DNA of 64,000 bases, from positions 130,978-194,977 of the forward strand of contig JBLHLT010000006.1 of assembly GCA_047621325.1 (NCBI GenBank), written 5' to 3'. Under the pieces are notes generated by a model. The model saw nothing but the letters and a program-made list of their open reading frames with translations. It did no database searches and had not been told where the DNA came from. The DNA is from Bermanella sp047621325. GTDB taxonomy: Bacteria > Pseudomonadota > Gammaproteobacteria > Pseudomonadales > Oceanobacteraceae. The position numbers were made by a program, and so were the translations under genes. This document shows positions 18,613 through 28,800 of the stretch, piece after piece; the first letter of the stretch is position 1, and each line of letters begins with the position of its first letter.

Positions 18613-20598
18613 ATGATTAAGCAAGCTGAAATCCAGTGGTCCGCTGGCACACCTATTTCGACTCAATTCGACGATGTGTATTTTTCAACAACCAATGGTA
18701 TTGATGAGACTGGCTACGTGTTTTTGCAGCACAACCAGTTGCCACAAAGATGGATCGGAAACCCTACGCCTACTTTCACAATTGCAGAAACCGGCTTTGG
18801 CACAGGCTTAAATTTTTTATGCGCTTGGCAACAATGGCTAACGCACAGCCAAAAAAATCAAACATTACATTTCATCAGCGTAGAAAAATTTCCACTAAGC
18901 CATCAAAGTTTGCAGCAAGCACTGCAACAATGGCCACAATTTAAAGAACACAGCAAAGCCCTATTAAATAGCTACCCACCCTTGGTGTCTGGCTGGCATA
19001 ACGTGACCCTGCCTCGCTTAAACCAAACTACTGGCGAGATCGTGCTGCATTTATATTTAGGTGACATTAAAGACTGGCTAAGCCAAGTGACGGCTCGGGT
19101 GGATGCTTGGTTTTTAGACGGTTTTGCACCATCAAAAAACCCAGACATGTGGGGCAGCCATTTGTTTCAATCAATGGCGCGCCTGAGTCACCGCCAAACG
19201 ACCATGGCAACGTTCACTGCCGCTGGTGACGTGCGCCGTGGCCTGCAAGCCGCTGGATTTAAAACACAAAAGGACAAGGGTTTCGGTAAAAAACGAGAAA
19301 TGCTTTATGGCTACTATAACGCTAGCCAAGGCCCAATCGCACCGGCATGGTTAAAAGAAAAGCCCTGGTTTACCTACCCAAATACACAACCAAAAGAAAA
19401 ATCGGCCATTGTTATTGGTGCCGGCATTTCAGGCTGCGCCAGCGCCTACGCATTAGCAAAACGTGGGTGGAATGTGACACTAATAGATCAACACAAAACC
19501 GTTGCTGGTGGTGCATCTGGTAACGCGCAAGGCGTGTTATATGCAAAGTTATCTAGCGACATGAATATTCAAAGTGAATTTTATTTAGCCGGCTACCTCT
19601 ACAGCTTACAGCTACTTAAACACATCATGCCAAATAAAAAACATTGGGCTAATTGTGGTGTTTTACAATTAGCGTTCAGCGAAAAAGAATTAAAGCGTCA
19701 GCAGCAGTTTTGTGAAAAATTTAATTTAAGTGACGTACTCATACCCGTCAACTCAGAACAAGCCAGCGAGCTTGCGGGCATCACATTAGAAAATAGCGGC
19801 TTATTCTTTAAAGATGGTGCATGGGTCTATCCAGCCGCTTGGTGCGAAGCACTCATCAACCACCCCAATATTACTTTTTTTCCTGAGCACCGCGCACTAA
19901 ACATCACTCAGCATGCGCAACAAGACTGGCAAGTTGAAGCACAATGCACAAATAGCTTAAAACTTAATTCTTTTACCGCGCAGAATATTATTATCTGCAA
20001 CGCCCACGATGCGCACAAACTTCAACAGCTATCGTTTTTGCCGACCAAGCCAATAGCCGGACAAGTTTCACAATTTAAAAGTGACGGCATACAACTTAAC
20101 ACCGTTTTATGTGGCGACAGTTATGTCACCCCTACCTACAACGAACAACTGAATTTTGGTGCCACTTACCGCTTAAAGTCTGAGAGCTGCAATGTAAGCC
20201 AAGAAGATCACGCTTTTAATTTAGAGAAGCTAGCTGAAAACTTCCCTGCAGTGGCTCAACAGGTTGACCCACAGGCAAGCTTAAATGGACGCGTATCTGT
20301 GCGCTGCACCACACCCGATTACGTGCCTATCGTAGGGCAAGTGTGTGATGCACAATTATTCCTACAACGTTTTGCTAATTTAAGTAAAAGTAAGCACTGG
20401 AAATTTTATGAGGCAGCCCCGTTTATAACGGGACTGTATGTCAATATCGGACACGGGTCTAGAGGGTTAAGTTCGGCACCATTATGCGCAGAGCTCATTG
20501 CCGCGCAAATAAACAATGAGCCTTGGCCAATAACAAAAACTCAAAATCAAATGCTCAGCCCAAATCGCTTTTTAGTCAGCCAAGCGATTAAAGGCTAA
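18613..20598 (+). CDS. mnmC: Bifunctional tRNA mnm5s2U biosynthesis protein MnmC
   Basis: 661 residues, full two-domain MnmC. The N-terminal part (about 1-240) is the SAM-dependent methyltransferase, with ETGFGTGLNFL as the SAM loop and WFLDGFAPSKNPDMW. The C-terminal part (about 255-650) is the FAD-dependent oxidoreductase with VIGAGISGCASAYALAKRG and AGGASGNAQG. The oxidase removes the carboxymethyl group from cmnm5s2U34 and the methylase then makes mnm5s2U in tRNAs for Lys, Glu and Gln. It converges on the small gene at 20603 with a 4-base gap. Confidence 0.95.
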   Translation: MIKQAEIQWSAGTPISTQFDDVYFSTTNGIDETGYVFLQHNQLPQRWIGNPTPTFTIAETGFGTGLNFLCAWQQWLTHSQKNQTLHFISVEKFPLSHQSLQQALQQWPQFKEHSKALLNSYPPLVSGWHNVTLPRLNQTTGEIVLHLYLGDIKDWLSQVTARVDAWFLDGFAPSKNPDMWGSHLFQSMARLSHRQTTMATFTAAGDVRRGLQAAGFKTQKDKGFGKKREMLYGYYNASQGPIAPAWLKEKPWFTYPNTQPKEKSAIVIGAGISGCASAYALAKRGWNVTLIDQHKTVAGGASGNAQGVLYAKLSSDMNIQSEFYLAGYLYSLQLLKHIMPNKKHWANCGVLQLAFSEKELKRQQQFCEKFNLSDVLIPVNSEQASELAGITLENSGLFFKDGAWVYPAAWCEALINHPNITFFPEHRALNITQHAQQDWQVEAQCTNSLKLNSFTAQNIIICNAHDAHKLQQLSFLPTKPIAGQVSQFKSDGIQLNTVLCGDSYVTPTYNEQLNFGATYRLKSESCNVSQEDHAFNLEKLAENFPAVAQQVDPQASLNGRVSVRCTTPDYVPIVGQVCDAQLFLQRFANLSKSKHWKFYEAAPFITGLYVNIGHGSRGLSSAPLCAELIAAQINNEPWPITKTQNQMLSPNRFLVSQAIKG

Positions 20599-20602
20599 TC
20601 GC

Positions 20603-20815
20603 TTAGGCCTGATCGTTGGCAGCCTGATCTCTTGGCTGCCCAATGGGTAAAACATGATTTTTTGCCGTCATCCGATTTTGCCGAATAGCAATCATCACTT
20701 CTGATATTTGTTCGCACTGTTTACGAGTAGCCGCTAACTGAAGCTGTAGATCATCGGCACACGCAAATAGATCCTTTATTACCTTGCCGAATTTGTACGC
20801 ATGTAAATGTGTCAT
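20603..20815 (-). CDS. Small hypothetical protein (70 aa)
   Basis: 70 residues from the ATG at 20815, chosen because AAAGGAGG lies 5 bases upstream, the best ribosome binding site in this region. The frame is open further upstream, but that extension overlaps the UPF0270 gene on the same strand and is not credible. The protein begins MTHLHAYKFGKVIKDL, is mostly helical and ends in a polar tail; I recognise no family. It is 76 bases downstream of the UPF0270 gene and may be co-transcribed with it. Confidence 0.6.
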   Translation of the reverse strand: MTHLHAYKFGKVIKDLFACADDLQLQLAATRKQCEQISEVMIAIRQNRMTAKNHVLPIGQPRDQAANDQA

Positions 20816-20891
20816 GCCTGCCTCCTTTGTGGCCTTCCTTTCAGGGTAGTCCTGAAACACTAAGGCACGCCAGCAGACATAACTAAATAGG

Positions 20892-21128
20892 CTAACTAAG
20901 CTGATCTTTATGCAAAATTGATACGGATTGACTGTCGTGATCAAACACAATGACAGCCTTACCTGATTTGATTTGTGCCAAAACCTGCTGATACTTTTGA
21001 TCATAGGTGTATTCGGCTTGGCCGTAATCTGTGCCTTCACGGCTAATAAAGGCCTCTATCACGCCATCTAACGCATCTTGGCTGAGCTGGGAATAAGATA
21101 TTGAGGTGTACTGAAAACCATCACTCAT
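20892..21128 (-). CDS. YheU family (UPF0270) protein
   Basis: 78 residues. The block DALDGVIEAFISREGTDYG followed by a YDQKYQQVLAQIKSGKAVIV segment and FDHDSQSVSI is the whole of the UPF0270/YheU fold (E. coli YheU is about 72 residues). It is a small cytosolic protein without a known function. Confidence 0.88.
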   Translation of the reverse strand: MSDGFQYTSISYSQLSQDALDGVIEAFISREGTDYGQAEYTYDQKYQQVLAQIKSGKAVIVFDHDSQSVSILHKDQLS

Positions 21129-21152
21129 ACTGCACCTTGGTGGGTAAAACGA

Positions 21153-21593
21153 TTACTTCATGAACGCCGCTTCGCGCTCCCACTCACACTTCACACGCAG
21201 ATCACCGCTATTCGGCACGTGACAGCCTCGGCTCACAGGTTCCCAATGGAACGTATGCTTGCCGCTTAGCTCAGTCTCTAAATGCACGGTGGCACTCACC
21301 CAATACATTTGACCAAGCAGCTCTTCAAATTTTTGCATCCAGCGCTCCCACTCATACTCTACTGCACGATAAGATGCGCCAAAGTGAATTAGCTGAGTAT
21401 GGTATGAACCGCTAAATATATCTAAGCCCGGCAAGGTAAACATATCACCGCATAAAAACGGAGAACTCACATCAAGGGTTTGTGGTAAATCAAGTAACGC
21501 ACCACTATTCACCATGCGTCGCTTTTCACCGTCGTGCTCAGGTGCCGACGGAACATCCTTGATAATGCCATAAACGATAGACTCTTGATCCAC
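21153..21593 (-). CDS. Hypothetical protein (146 aa)
   Basis: 146 residues with a GTG start at 21593 preceded by AAAGGGA. It is soluble, rich in aromatic residues, with a Trp/Glu-rich helix (YEWERWMQKFEELLG, about residues 80-94) followed by beta strands containing paired His residues. No signal peptide or membrane helix is visible and I do not recognise the family. It lies 24 bases upstream of the UPF0270 gene on the same strand, so the two may share a transcript. Confidence 0.6.
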   Translation of the reverse strand: MDQESIVYGIIKDVPSAPEHDGEKRRMVNSGALLDLPQTLDVSSPFLCGDMFTLPGLDIFSGSYHTQLIHFGASYRAVEYEWERWMQKFEELLGQMYWVSATVHLETELSGKHTFHWEPVSRGCHVPNSGDLRVKCEWEREAAFMK

Positions 21594-21669
21594 TACCGAT
21601 CCCTTTTATTAATCACTAACTGCGCTGCTATTAAATACCAAAATTAACAGCAATGCGACCCATCTCTAT

Positions 21670-22281
21670 TCAACCAAAAACCGAACGCCAAAAGCGTGAT
21701 TCATCTAACTCTTTTTGACAATTACGCAGTTGAAAGCGATACATTTCACTGCGTTTTTTTACTTTTCTGGCAATCCTCAACAACCACGGCTTGTTTTTAT
21801 AAGTGCCTCGAGAAAACCCGCCTTGCCCTTCGTGATAAGCTAAGTACAAACTGTAAGCATCGTTTGGGTTTACCTTATTTCGAATAAGGGTTTTATGGTT
21901 ATACCAACCAATAAAGTCCACTGCGTCTTCAAAGTCATCACGGTCTGCGCCCCAGTTTTCTGTTTTTTCTTGGTACTCGTACCATGTACCATCTAAAGCT
22001 TGGGCATAGCCAAACGCACTCGACGCGCGGCCTGTTGGAATAATCCATAAAAACCACTGCCAAGGCGGACGAGCGTCATCAATAAACTTTGATTCCTGAT
22101 GAATAAACGCCATCGTTACATGATGTGGTATCCGCCAACGCTCATACACAGCATCTGCCGCAATATACCAGTCGTAATATTCATCATACATTTCACATAC
22201 ATTGTTAATGTTTTTTGGTGGCGCGGTTGTACAAGCAGCCAGCCCTAACACCAAACTAATTAACATCAGCCTAACTAGCAT
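21670..22281 (-). CDS. Lytic transglycosylase-like lipoprotein
   Basis: 203 residues from the ATG at 22281, chosen because it gives a normal lipoprotein signal (MLVRLMLISLVLGLAAC, lipid Cys at 17); an ATG 12 bases upstream is equally open, and both overlap the end of ligA. The SLT fold is suggested by AFIHQESKF, where the Glu would be the catalytic acid, then SAFGYAQALDGTWYEYQ and the tail SLYLAYHEGQGGFSRG. It would cleave peptidoglycan glycan strands with formation of 1,6-anhydro-MurNAc, attached to the outer membrane. It is the last gene of the smc-zipA-ligA run. Confidence 0.82.
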   Translation of the reverse strand: MLVRLMLISLVLGLAACTTAPPKNINNVCEMYDEYYDWYIAADAVYERWRIPHHVTMAFIHQESKFIDDARPPWQWFLWIIPTGRASSAFGYAQALDGTWYEYQEKTENWGADRDDFEDAVDFIGWYNHKTLIRNKVNPNDAYSLYLAYHEGQGGFSRGTYKNKPWLLRIARKVKKRSEMYRFQLRNCQKELDESRFWRSVFG

Positions 22282-24367
22282 GATCAATACCATGCTCGCT
22301 TAGTAATCCAAGAAACGCCTCTTCATTAAAAATCGGCACCTCTAAATCTTGCGCTTTAGTTAACTTAGAGCCTGCTTTTTCACCCGCGACTAAACCATGG
22401 GTTTTAGCACTCACACTGCCCGCCACCTTTGCACCCAAGCGCTGTAAATATTCTTTCGCTTGATCTCGCCCCATACTGGCTAACGTGCCAGTTACAACAA
22501 AGGTTTGACCAGACAAAGGGAGTTGTGACGAATCTTTTTTCTCAATAACGGGCCAAGTAATACCAATATTTAATAAACCATCAATGATCACTTGATTATG
22601 CGGCTCGGAAAAAAAGCTTAAAACATGTTCAGCCACAATAGGACCAACATCGTCTACTTCGAGCAATGCATCCAAGTCAGCTTTCACCAGTACTTTTAAA
22701 TCAAGAAAATGGCTTACTAAATTTTGCGCGGTGGCTACACCCACCTCACGAATGCCCAAAGAATATAAAAATTTTGACAACGTGGTTTGTTTACTGCTTT
22801 CAATTGCCGCTAATAGGTTTTGAGCGGACTTTTCACCCATACGCTCAAGCTTCATTAAGTCTTCAAGCTTTAATGTATACAAATCGAGAAACGATTCGAT
22901 TAAACCTTCGTCGACTAACTGTTCAACTAACTTATCGCCCAAGCCATCAATATCCATAGCTTTGCGTGAAGCAAAATGCTTAATGGCTTCTTTGCGCTGC
23001 GCTGCACACACCAAACCACCACTGCAACGAGAAACCGCTTCGCCTTCAATGCGCTCAATATGTGAGTCACATACTGGGCAGGTTTTAGGAAATATAATAT
23101 TCTTTGCATCTGCTGGGCGCTTATCCATAACCACACTGACAATTTGAGGGATAACATCGCCAGCACGACGAATCACAACCGTATCGCCGACCATTACACC
23201 TAAGCGAACCATTTCATCCAAATTGTGCAATGTGGCATTAGACACCGTTACACCACCCACAAATACAGGTTCTAATCGAGCTACTGGCGTAACAGCTCCG
23301 GTACGGCCTACTTGAAATTCAACGTCTTTTAATAACGTCATTTCTTCTTGTGCAGGAAATTTATGAGCAATGGCCCAACGGGGTGCGCGAGATACAAAAC
23401 CCAATTGCTGCTGCAAATTAATATCGTCTACCTTAAAAACAATACCGTCTATTTCATAAGCCAACGAATTACGTTTTTCGGCCAATTTATCAAAATATTC
23501 AAGGCAACCGTCTATACCTTCAACCACTCGCATCTCAGGGTTAATTTTAAAGCCCCAGGCCGAGAATTGTTTTAAAATCTCGCTATGCTTAGCTGGCATA
23601 CTACCACCCTCAGCACGCCCTAAACTGTAACAACAAAACTCTAATGGCCGAGCCGCCGTAATTTTAGAATCTAACTGACGCAGACTACCTGCGGCTGCAT
23701 TACGCGGATTAACAAACGGTTTTTCATCGCGGGCCAAAGCTTTTTCATTAAATTCGTTGAAGCCTTTTTTTGGCATATACACTTCGCCACGCACTTCTAA
23801 TACATCTGGAAAATCAGAGCCTAAAAGCTTTAAAGGAATACTAGGAACCGTGCGGATATTTTGCGTGATATTTTCACCTACTGCCCCATCGCCACGAGTG
23901 GCTGCACGTACCAGCAAGCCATTTTCATACAACAAACTTACCGCAATGCCGTCAAGCTTAGGTTCACAGGCATAACATACGATATCCGTTTGCTTTAATC
24001 GATCACTCACACGACGATTAAAGTCACGCATGTCTTGCGCATCGAATGCGTTATCCAAACTGAGCATCGGCACTTCATGTGTCACCTGCTCAAAATGAGG
24101 CAGAGGTTCAGCGCCCACACGTTGCGTGGGCGAATCTGGTGTTAAAAGTTCAGGTTGGTTTGTTTCAATATCTTTTAAGCGATGAAATAAGCGGTCGTAT
24201 TCCGCATCCGGCAACTGGGGATCATCCAAAACGTAGTACTGATAATTCGCTTGATTAAGCTGCTGATGTAATTGTTGAACTTCAGCCGTTAACGCCGTAT
24301 TTTTAGGACGAGCAGAAGATGACGAGTCATTCTCTGGCTCGTCAAATAAAGAAGGTTGATCAGACAT
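22271..24367 (-). CDS. ligA: NAD-dependent DNA ligase LigA
   Basis: 698 residues. The adenylation domain has the active-site Lys137 in CEPKLDGIAVSLL; it is followed by the OB fold, a four-Cys zinc finger (CPVCDSHIERIEGEAVSRC and a Cys five residues later), helix-hairpin-helix repeats and a C-terminal BRCT domain (about 615-690). A Ser-rich stretch of some 25 residues precedes the usual N-terminus. It seals nicks in replication and repair using NAD+. Gene order smc-zipA-ligA is as in Pseudomonas. Confidence 0.97.
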   Translation of the reverse strand: MSDQPSLFDEPENDSSSSARPKNTALTAEVQQLHQQLNQANYQYYVLDDPQLPDAEYDRLFHRLKDIETNQPELLTPDSPTQRVGAEPLPHFEQVTHEVPMLSLDNAFDAQDMRDFNRRVSDRLKQTDIVCYACEPKLDGIAVSLLYENGLLVRAATRGDGAVGENITQNIRTVPSIPLKLLGSDFPDVLEVRGEVYMPKKGFNEFNEKALARDEKPFVNPRNAAAGSLRQLDSKITAARPLEFCCYSLGRAEGGSMPAKHSEILKQFSAWGFKINPEMRVVEGIDGCLEYFDKLAEKRNSLAYEIDGIVFKVDDINLQQQLGFVSRAPRWAIAHKFPAQEEMTLLKDVEFQVGRTGAVTPVARLEPVFVGGVTVSNATLHNLDEMVRLGVMVGDTVVIRRAGDVIPQIVSVVMDKRPADAKNIIFPKTCPVCDSHIERIEGEAVSRCSGGLVCAAQRKEAIKHFASRKAMDIDGLGDKLVEQLVDEGLIESFLDLYTLKLEDLMKLERMGEKSAQNLLAAIESSKQTTLSKFLYSLGIREVGVATAQNLVSHFLDLKVLVKADLDALLEVDDVGPIVAEHVLSFFSEPHNQVIIDGLLNIGITWPVIEKKDSSQLPLSGQTFVVTGTLASMGRDQAKEYLQRLGAKVAGSVSAKTHGLVAGEKAGSKLTKAQDLEVPIFNEEAFLGLLSEHGIDHAS

Positions 24368-24384
24368 ATTGAATTCTCGCTAAA

Positions 24385-25791
24385 CTACTTTTTATGCGAC
24401 AAATGTTTGCGGGAAAACTCACGAACACGGTTACGATAATGCTCTAGTGTTTGTGGGGTTAAATCGCTGTGCGTATCATCATGCAAGGTTGCATCAAAGT
24501 TACGGGCAAATACCAACGCCACTTCGGCCATTGCATCAAATGCTTCCATTGGTTTATCCGGCCCTGGCAGGCTCATAAACAAACTAATTCCTGGTGTCAC
24601 CAATTCATTCATATGATGAATATCAAACGTACCTGGCTCAATGGCATTGACTACACTAAATTGAATTTTGCCTTGTGCATTGGCTTTTTCGAAGCGGTGA
24701 TAAATATTCATTTCACCATGACGCATATCACATACTTTAAATACATGATGAAGATCCTGCCCACGCAAACCTTTGCCATCTTGCTTTAAAATATTGATCA
24801 CAAAAATTTCTTTGGCGGCTTCACGCTCAGAAAGTTTTTCGCCTACCGGTAGCGCCTGTACATCTTCGATATATTCCATCAGCAAATCGGGCTTACTTGC
24901 CTTTATTGCAGGCTGACTTTCAACTGCGTAAACCGGCTCATCTTGTAATGTTTGCTGAATAAGTTCAGGTAACACTAATTCGTGTTGTTTTGGCGGATTA
25001 GGGTCTACTTTTTGCCCAAGCTCCACAGGCTCCATCAAAACAGGAACGGGCTCTTTATCATCCAGTTCAATTTCTTCTGTTTTTATGACAGTCTTTTCAA
25101 TTGCAGGCTTGGATTCTTGCTTCACCTTAGCCAATTGTACCGCTAACGCTTCCTTACTGATTCTTTGAGGTACTGGCTTGGTCTGCTCAGTTGTTTTCTT
25201 TGCTAAAACGGTAGATGCCCTCACCACTTGTTCAGAATCTATTTGATCCTTAGCATTGGCGCTGACCTGAGTACGTTTGGCAACTATTTGATCACTGTCG
25301 TGCGCGGCAAGTTCATCATCACAGGCCGTAAAGTGCTCAAAGCCATCATCCTGTGCCTGAGTCGTTAGCTCTTCAGCAATAGCAGCAACAAAAGGTTTCG
25401 CCTGAGACTCTGGCGACTGCGTTTTAATTTCAGGCGACGCCAAAATTTCAAAAACAGGAGTCGAGGTACCTTCAATATCGTCAACCGAATCAGTCAGTCC
25501 TTCGGGGACTGGGGTTTTAAGCGCTGGTTGAGCATTTAATTTCACCGACGAAAAAGATTCACCGTACTCTTCAGTCAGTGCCTGCTGTAACAATTCATCT
25601 TTAATCTCTAAATCATCAAAGACGGGCAGGTCTTGACTCTCAGATAACATATCTAAGCTGTCATAATTTTCTAGTGCAGGGTCAAGTTGATTCGCACGTG
25701 CAGCACGTACTTTCTTAACGCCATCCCAAACTATAAAGCCGATGACGATGACACCAACCACTAGGATAAAACTGTGTAAACTAATATCCAT
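24385..25791 (-). CDS. zipA: Cell division protein ZipA
   Basis: 468 residues. The N-terminal membrane anchor (about residues 5-24, SFILVVGVIVIGFIVWDGVK) is followed by a basic patch, a very long Pro/Glu/Lys-rich linker (about 40-320) and the FtsZ-binding domain (about 325-460, starting FVINILKQDGKGLRG). It tethers FtsZ to the inner membrane. The linker is well over twice the length of that in E. coli ZipA (328 residues in total). It lies 32 bases after smc and 17 before ligA. Confidence 0.94.
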   Translation of the reverse strand: MDISLHSFILVVGVIVIGFIVWDGVKKVRAARANQLDPALENYDSLDMLSESQDLPVFDDLEIKDELLQQALTEEYGESFSSVKLNAQPALKTPVPEGLTDSVDDIEGTSTPVFEILASPEIKTQSPESQAKPFVAAIAEELTTQAQDDGFEHFTACDDELAAHDSDQIVAKRTQVSANAKDQIDSEQVVRASTVLAKKTTEQTKPVPQRISKEALAVQLAKVKQESKPAIEKTVIKTEEIELDDKEPVPVLMEPVELGQKVDPNPPKQHELVLPELIQQTLQDEPVYAVESQPAIKASKPDLLMEYIEDVQALPVGEKLSEREAAKEIFVINILKQDGKGLRGQDLHHVFKVCDMRHGEMNIYHRFEKANAQGKIQFSVVNAIEPGTFDIHHMNELVTPGISLFMSLPGPDKPMEAFDAMAEVALVFARNFDATLHDDTHSDLTPQTLEHYRNRVREFSRKHLSHKK

Positions 25792-25823
25792 GTGTTAATT
25801 TCTATTCACTATGTGTTTAAAAT

Positions 25824-28800
25824 TTAATGTTCAGTTAACTCTACCGCTTCTTCCATGTTCACCGAAACAATACGTGATACGCCCGGCTCATGCATGGTGA
25901 CACCCATCAATTGTTTAGCCATTTCCATGGCAATTTTATTATGGGAAATATAAATAAATTGTACCTGCTCACTCATGGCTTCAACTAGGCGAGCGTAACG
26001 GCCCACGTTTGCATCGTCTAATGGTGCATCCACTTCATCCAGCATACAAAATGGTGCTGGCTTCAATCGGAAAATCGAGAACACTAATGCGATAGCCGTT
26101 AATGCTTTTTCACCACCTGACAATAGGTGAATGGTGCTATTCTTTTTACCCGGTGGGCGCGCCATAATCGCAACACCCGTATCAAGCAAGTCATCACCCG
26201 TTAATTCTAAATAAGCATGACCGCCGCCAAACACTTTAGGAAACAAGTCTTTTAAGCCACCGTTTACTTTGTCGAACGTTTCTTTAAAGCGCGTACGGGT
26301 TTCTTTATCTATTTTACGAATCGCGTTCTCTAATGTTTCGAGGGCTTTTTCTAAATCAGCATTTTGCTTATCAAGATATTCTTTACGCTCAGACTGCGTT
26401 TTATACTCGTCAATCGCAGCAAGGTTAATCGCCCCTAAACGGGTAATGCGTTGCTGGATTTGCTCCAGCTGTAACTGGCACGCCTCAACACTGGCGTCAT
26501 CAGCCAATTGCTCAAGTACATCATCTAATTCAACTTCATATTCGGCCAATTGCTCTTCGATACCACCACGGCGAGTATGAATGGTTTGATATTGCATTCG
26601 ACTTTGTTCTAATTGCGAACGCACACCTTGCGCTTTTTGTTCAAGCTGCTGACGGTTCTGCTCAACTTCACGAATTTCATTTTCGATTAATTCTTTTTTA
26701 CTGCGCGATGCTTTCATGAGTTCTTCAACGTCTAAACGCTGCTGCATCATTTCTTCGTATTGTGCTTTTAATTCTTCAACTGGACTGTCGCCTTGATCTT
26801 GCTGCTCAAGTAGCTGTTGTTCACGCTCTAGCAGCTTCTGCTTATCTTGCTCATGGCGACTGATGGCATCCATCAATGTTTGACGCTGATGCTGCAGTGT
26901 TTGCACTTTTAATTGTTGCTGATGCGCTTGATCTTTTTGATGACGGGCTTGCTGGCGAATCTGATCAAGTTGCTCACGGCACGCATCGCGCTTCTCTAAT
27001 AATTGCTCGCGCTCTTGCGTATAGTGTTCCATATCCTGTAAGGCGGTTTGCCATTGCAAGCGCGCTTCCTCTAGATATTCTTGCTCTAATGCTTTCGACT
27101 CTTTTTGTTCTGTCATTTCGCCTAGCAATTGATTACGGCGACCCACTTGCTGTTCTAAACGTACTTTTTCAGCATGAATAGTCGACTTGTGATCACTCAA
27201 TTGTTGCGCAGCAAGATTCACTTCACGCTGAGCATTGTTACGTTGCTGCTCAAGTGTATTAATCCGCAAAGACGTAGATTCTAAGTCGGCATCTAGCTCT
27301 TCTACCAAAGCATCTAAGTCATCTTCTTTGGCAATCAGTTCTTCTAATTCTTGCTTACGCGCAAGTACGCCAGACTGGTCATCACCAGAACGCTTAACAC
27401 GAATCCAGCTTGCTCCCAGCCAAATACCATCTGCGGTAATCACACTTTGATTACCTTGCAGGCGTGTACGCAAAGCCAATGCAGCCGCTAAATCATCGGC
27501 GAATAACACATCATTCAGCCAAGGCACACTCGCGCCAGACACTTTGCTGGCTAAACTGCCCGCAACTGAATTAACAGACGCACGACTTTCATGTTCAACC
27601 AACGTCATTTGACCCTGGTTAAGTTGCAATAAACGCTCTGCGTATTGATCAATAGACGGAACAACCACCGCTTGTAGCTGTTCGGCTAAAACAGTTTCAA
27701 CCGCTAACTCCCAACCACTTTCAACTTGTAAATGGTCTGCTAAGCGTTTGTTTTGATGCAACTGCTGGCTTTGCAACCAACGACCCGATTCTCCATCTGT
27801 GCCTAATGCGGCTTGCTGCAATGCCTCAAGTGACGCTTTACGCCCCATTACGGATTGCAATTGACTACGAGATTCATTTAATTTTTGCGACAAGTCTTGC
27901 TGTTGCTCACGGGCCTGCTCAACTTGTTGCTGATATTGCGCAGAGTCTTGCTGTTGCTGCTCAAATTGCAATTCTTTTTCAGACAGCTGCTCATCAAGCA
28001 TGGCCAACTGCTCTTCTGCTTCATCACCAATTTGTAATGATTCGAGCTCGCGCTGCAAACGTTCGATGCGCTGCTGGATACGAGAAATATTCTGTTCGAA
28101 GTTTTGTATTTGGGTTTTACTCACTTCGGCTATACGCTGAGGTTCGGCGCTTTTTTCGTTGAAGCTATCCCACGATTGCTGCCAATTTTGCATGGCATCT
28201 TCGGCTTGCATTAACGTTTCTTGACTCGATTCTTCTTGCGCCAGCATTAATTCGTTTTCTGGCTCAAGCTCCATTAGTTGCTCATCGAGTGCTTCTAATG
28301 CTAACGCATCATCTTCTTCTTGTTGGACAACCATTGATTTTGAATCGATGATTTCTTGCAGGTCGCTATTCAACTGTAACGAACGCTGACTTTGAAATTG
28401 AATACTTTGTTCTAACCGGCCAAGACTGCCGCCAAGTTCATAAAACTGCGTTTGGACTTTTTCGAAGTCATCCGTTAAATCCACCAGCAAAATGCGTTTT
28501 TCTTCAACCTGGCTTTCGTCTTGAACTTGCACCGTGAGCACTTGCTCTAGTGCCAGCTCTTGCTCCGCAATAACTTGGTTGATTTGCGCAAGCTCTGCGT
28601 CCATGGTGCGCCAGCGCATAGCAAACAACTGGGCACGTGTTTGACGCTCATCTTCTTTGTAATTTTTATACTTTTCAGCGGATTCAGCTTGTCGCTGTAA
28701 GCGACCAATTTGACGCTCAAGCTCATCGCGGATATCACTTAAACGTTCAAGGTTTTCGCCTGTGCGGCGAATGCGGTTTTCCGTTTCACGACGGCGCTCT

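Noticed and set aside
20816..21040. Upstream extension of the 70-aa gene to a 145-residue frame
   Set aside because: It overlaps the UPF0270 gene in another frame and its N-terminal part looks random; a strong ribosome site supports the ATG at 20815.
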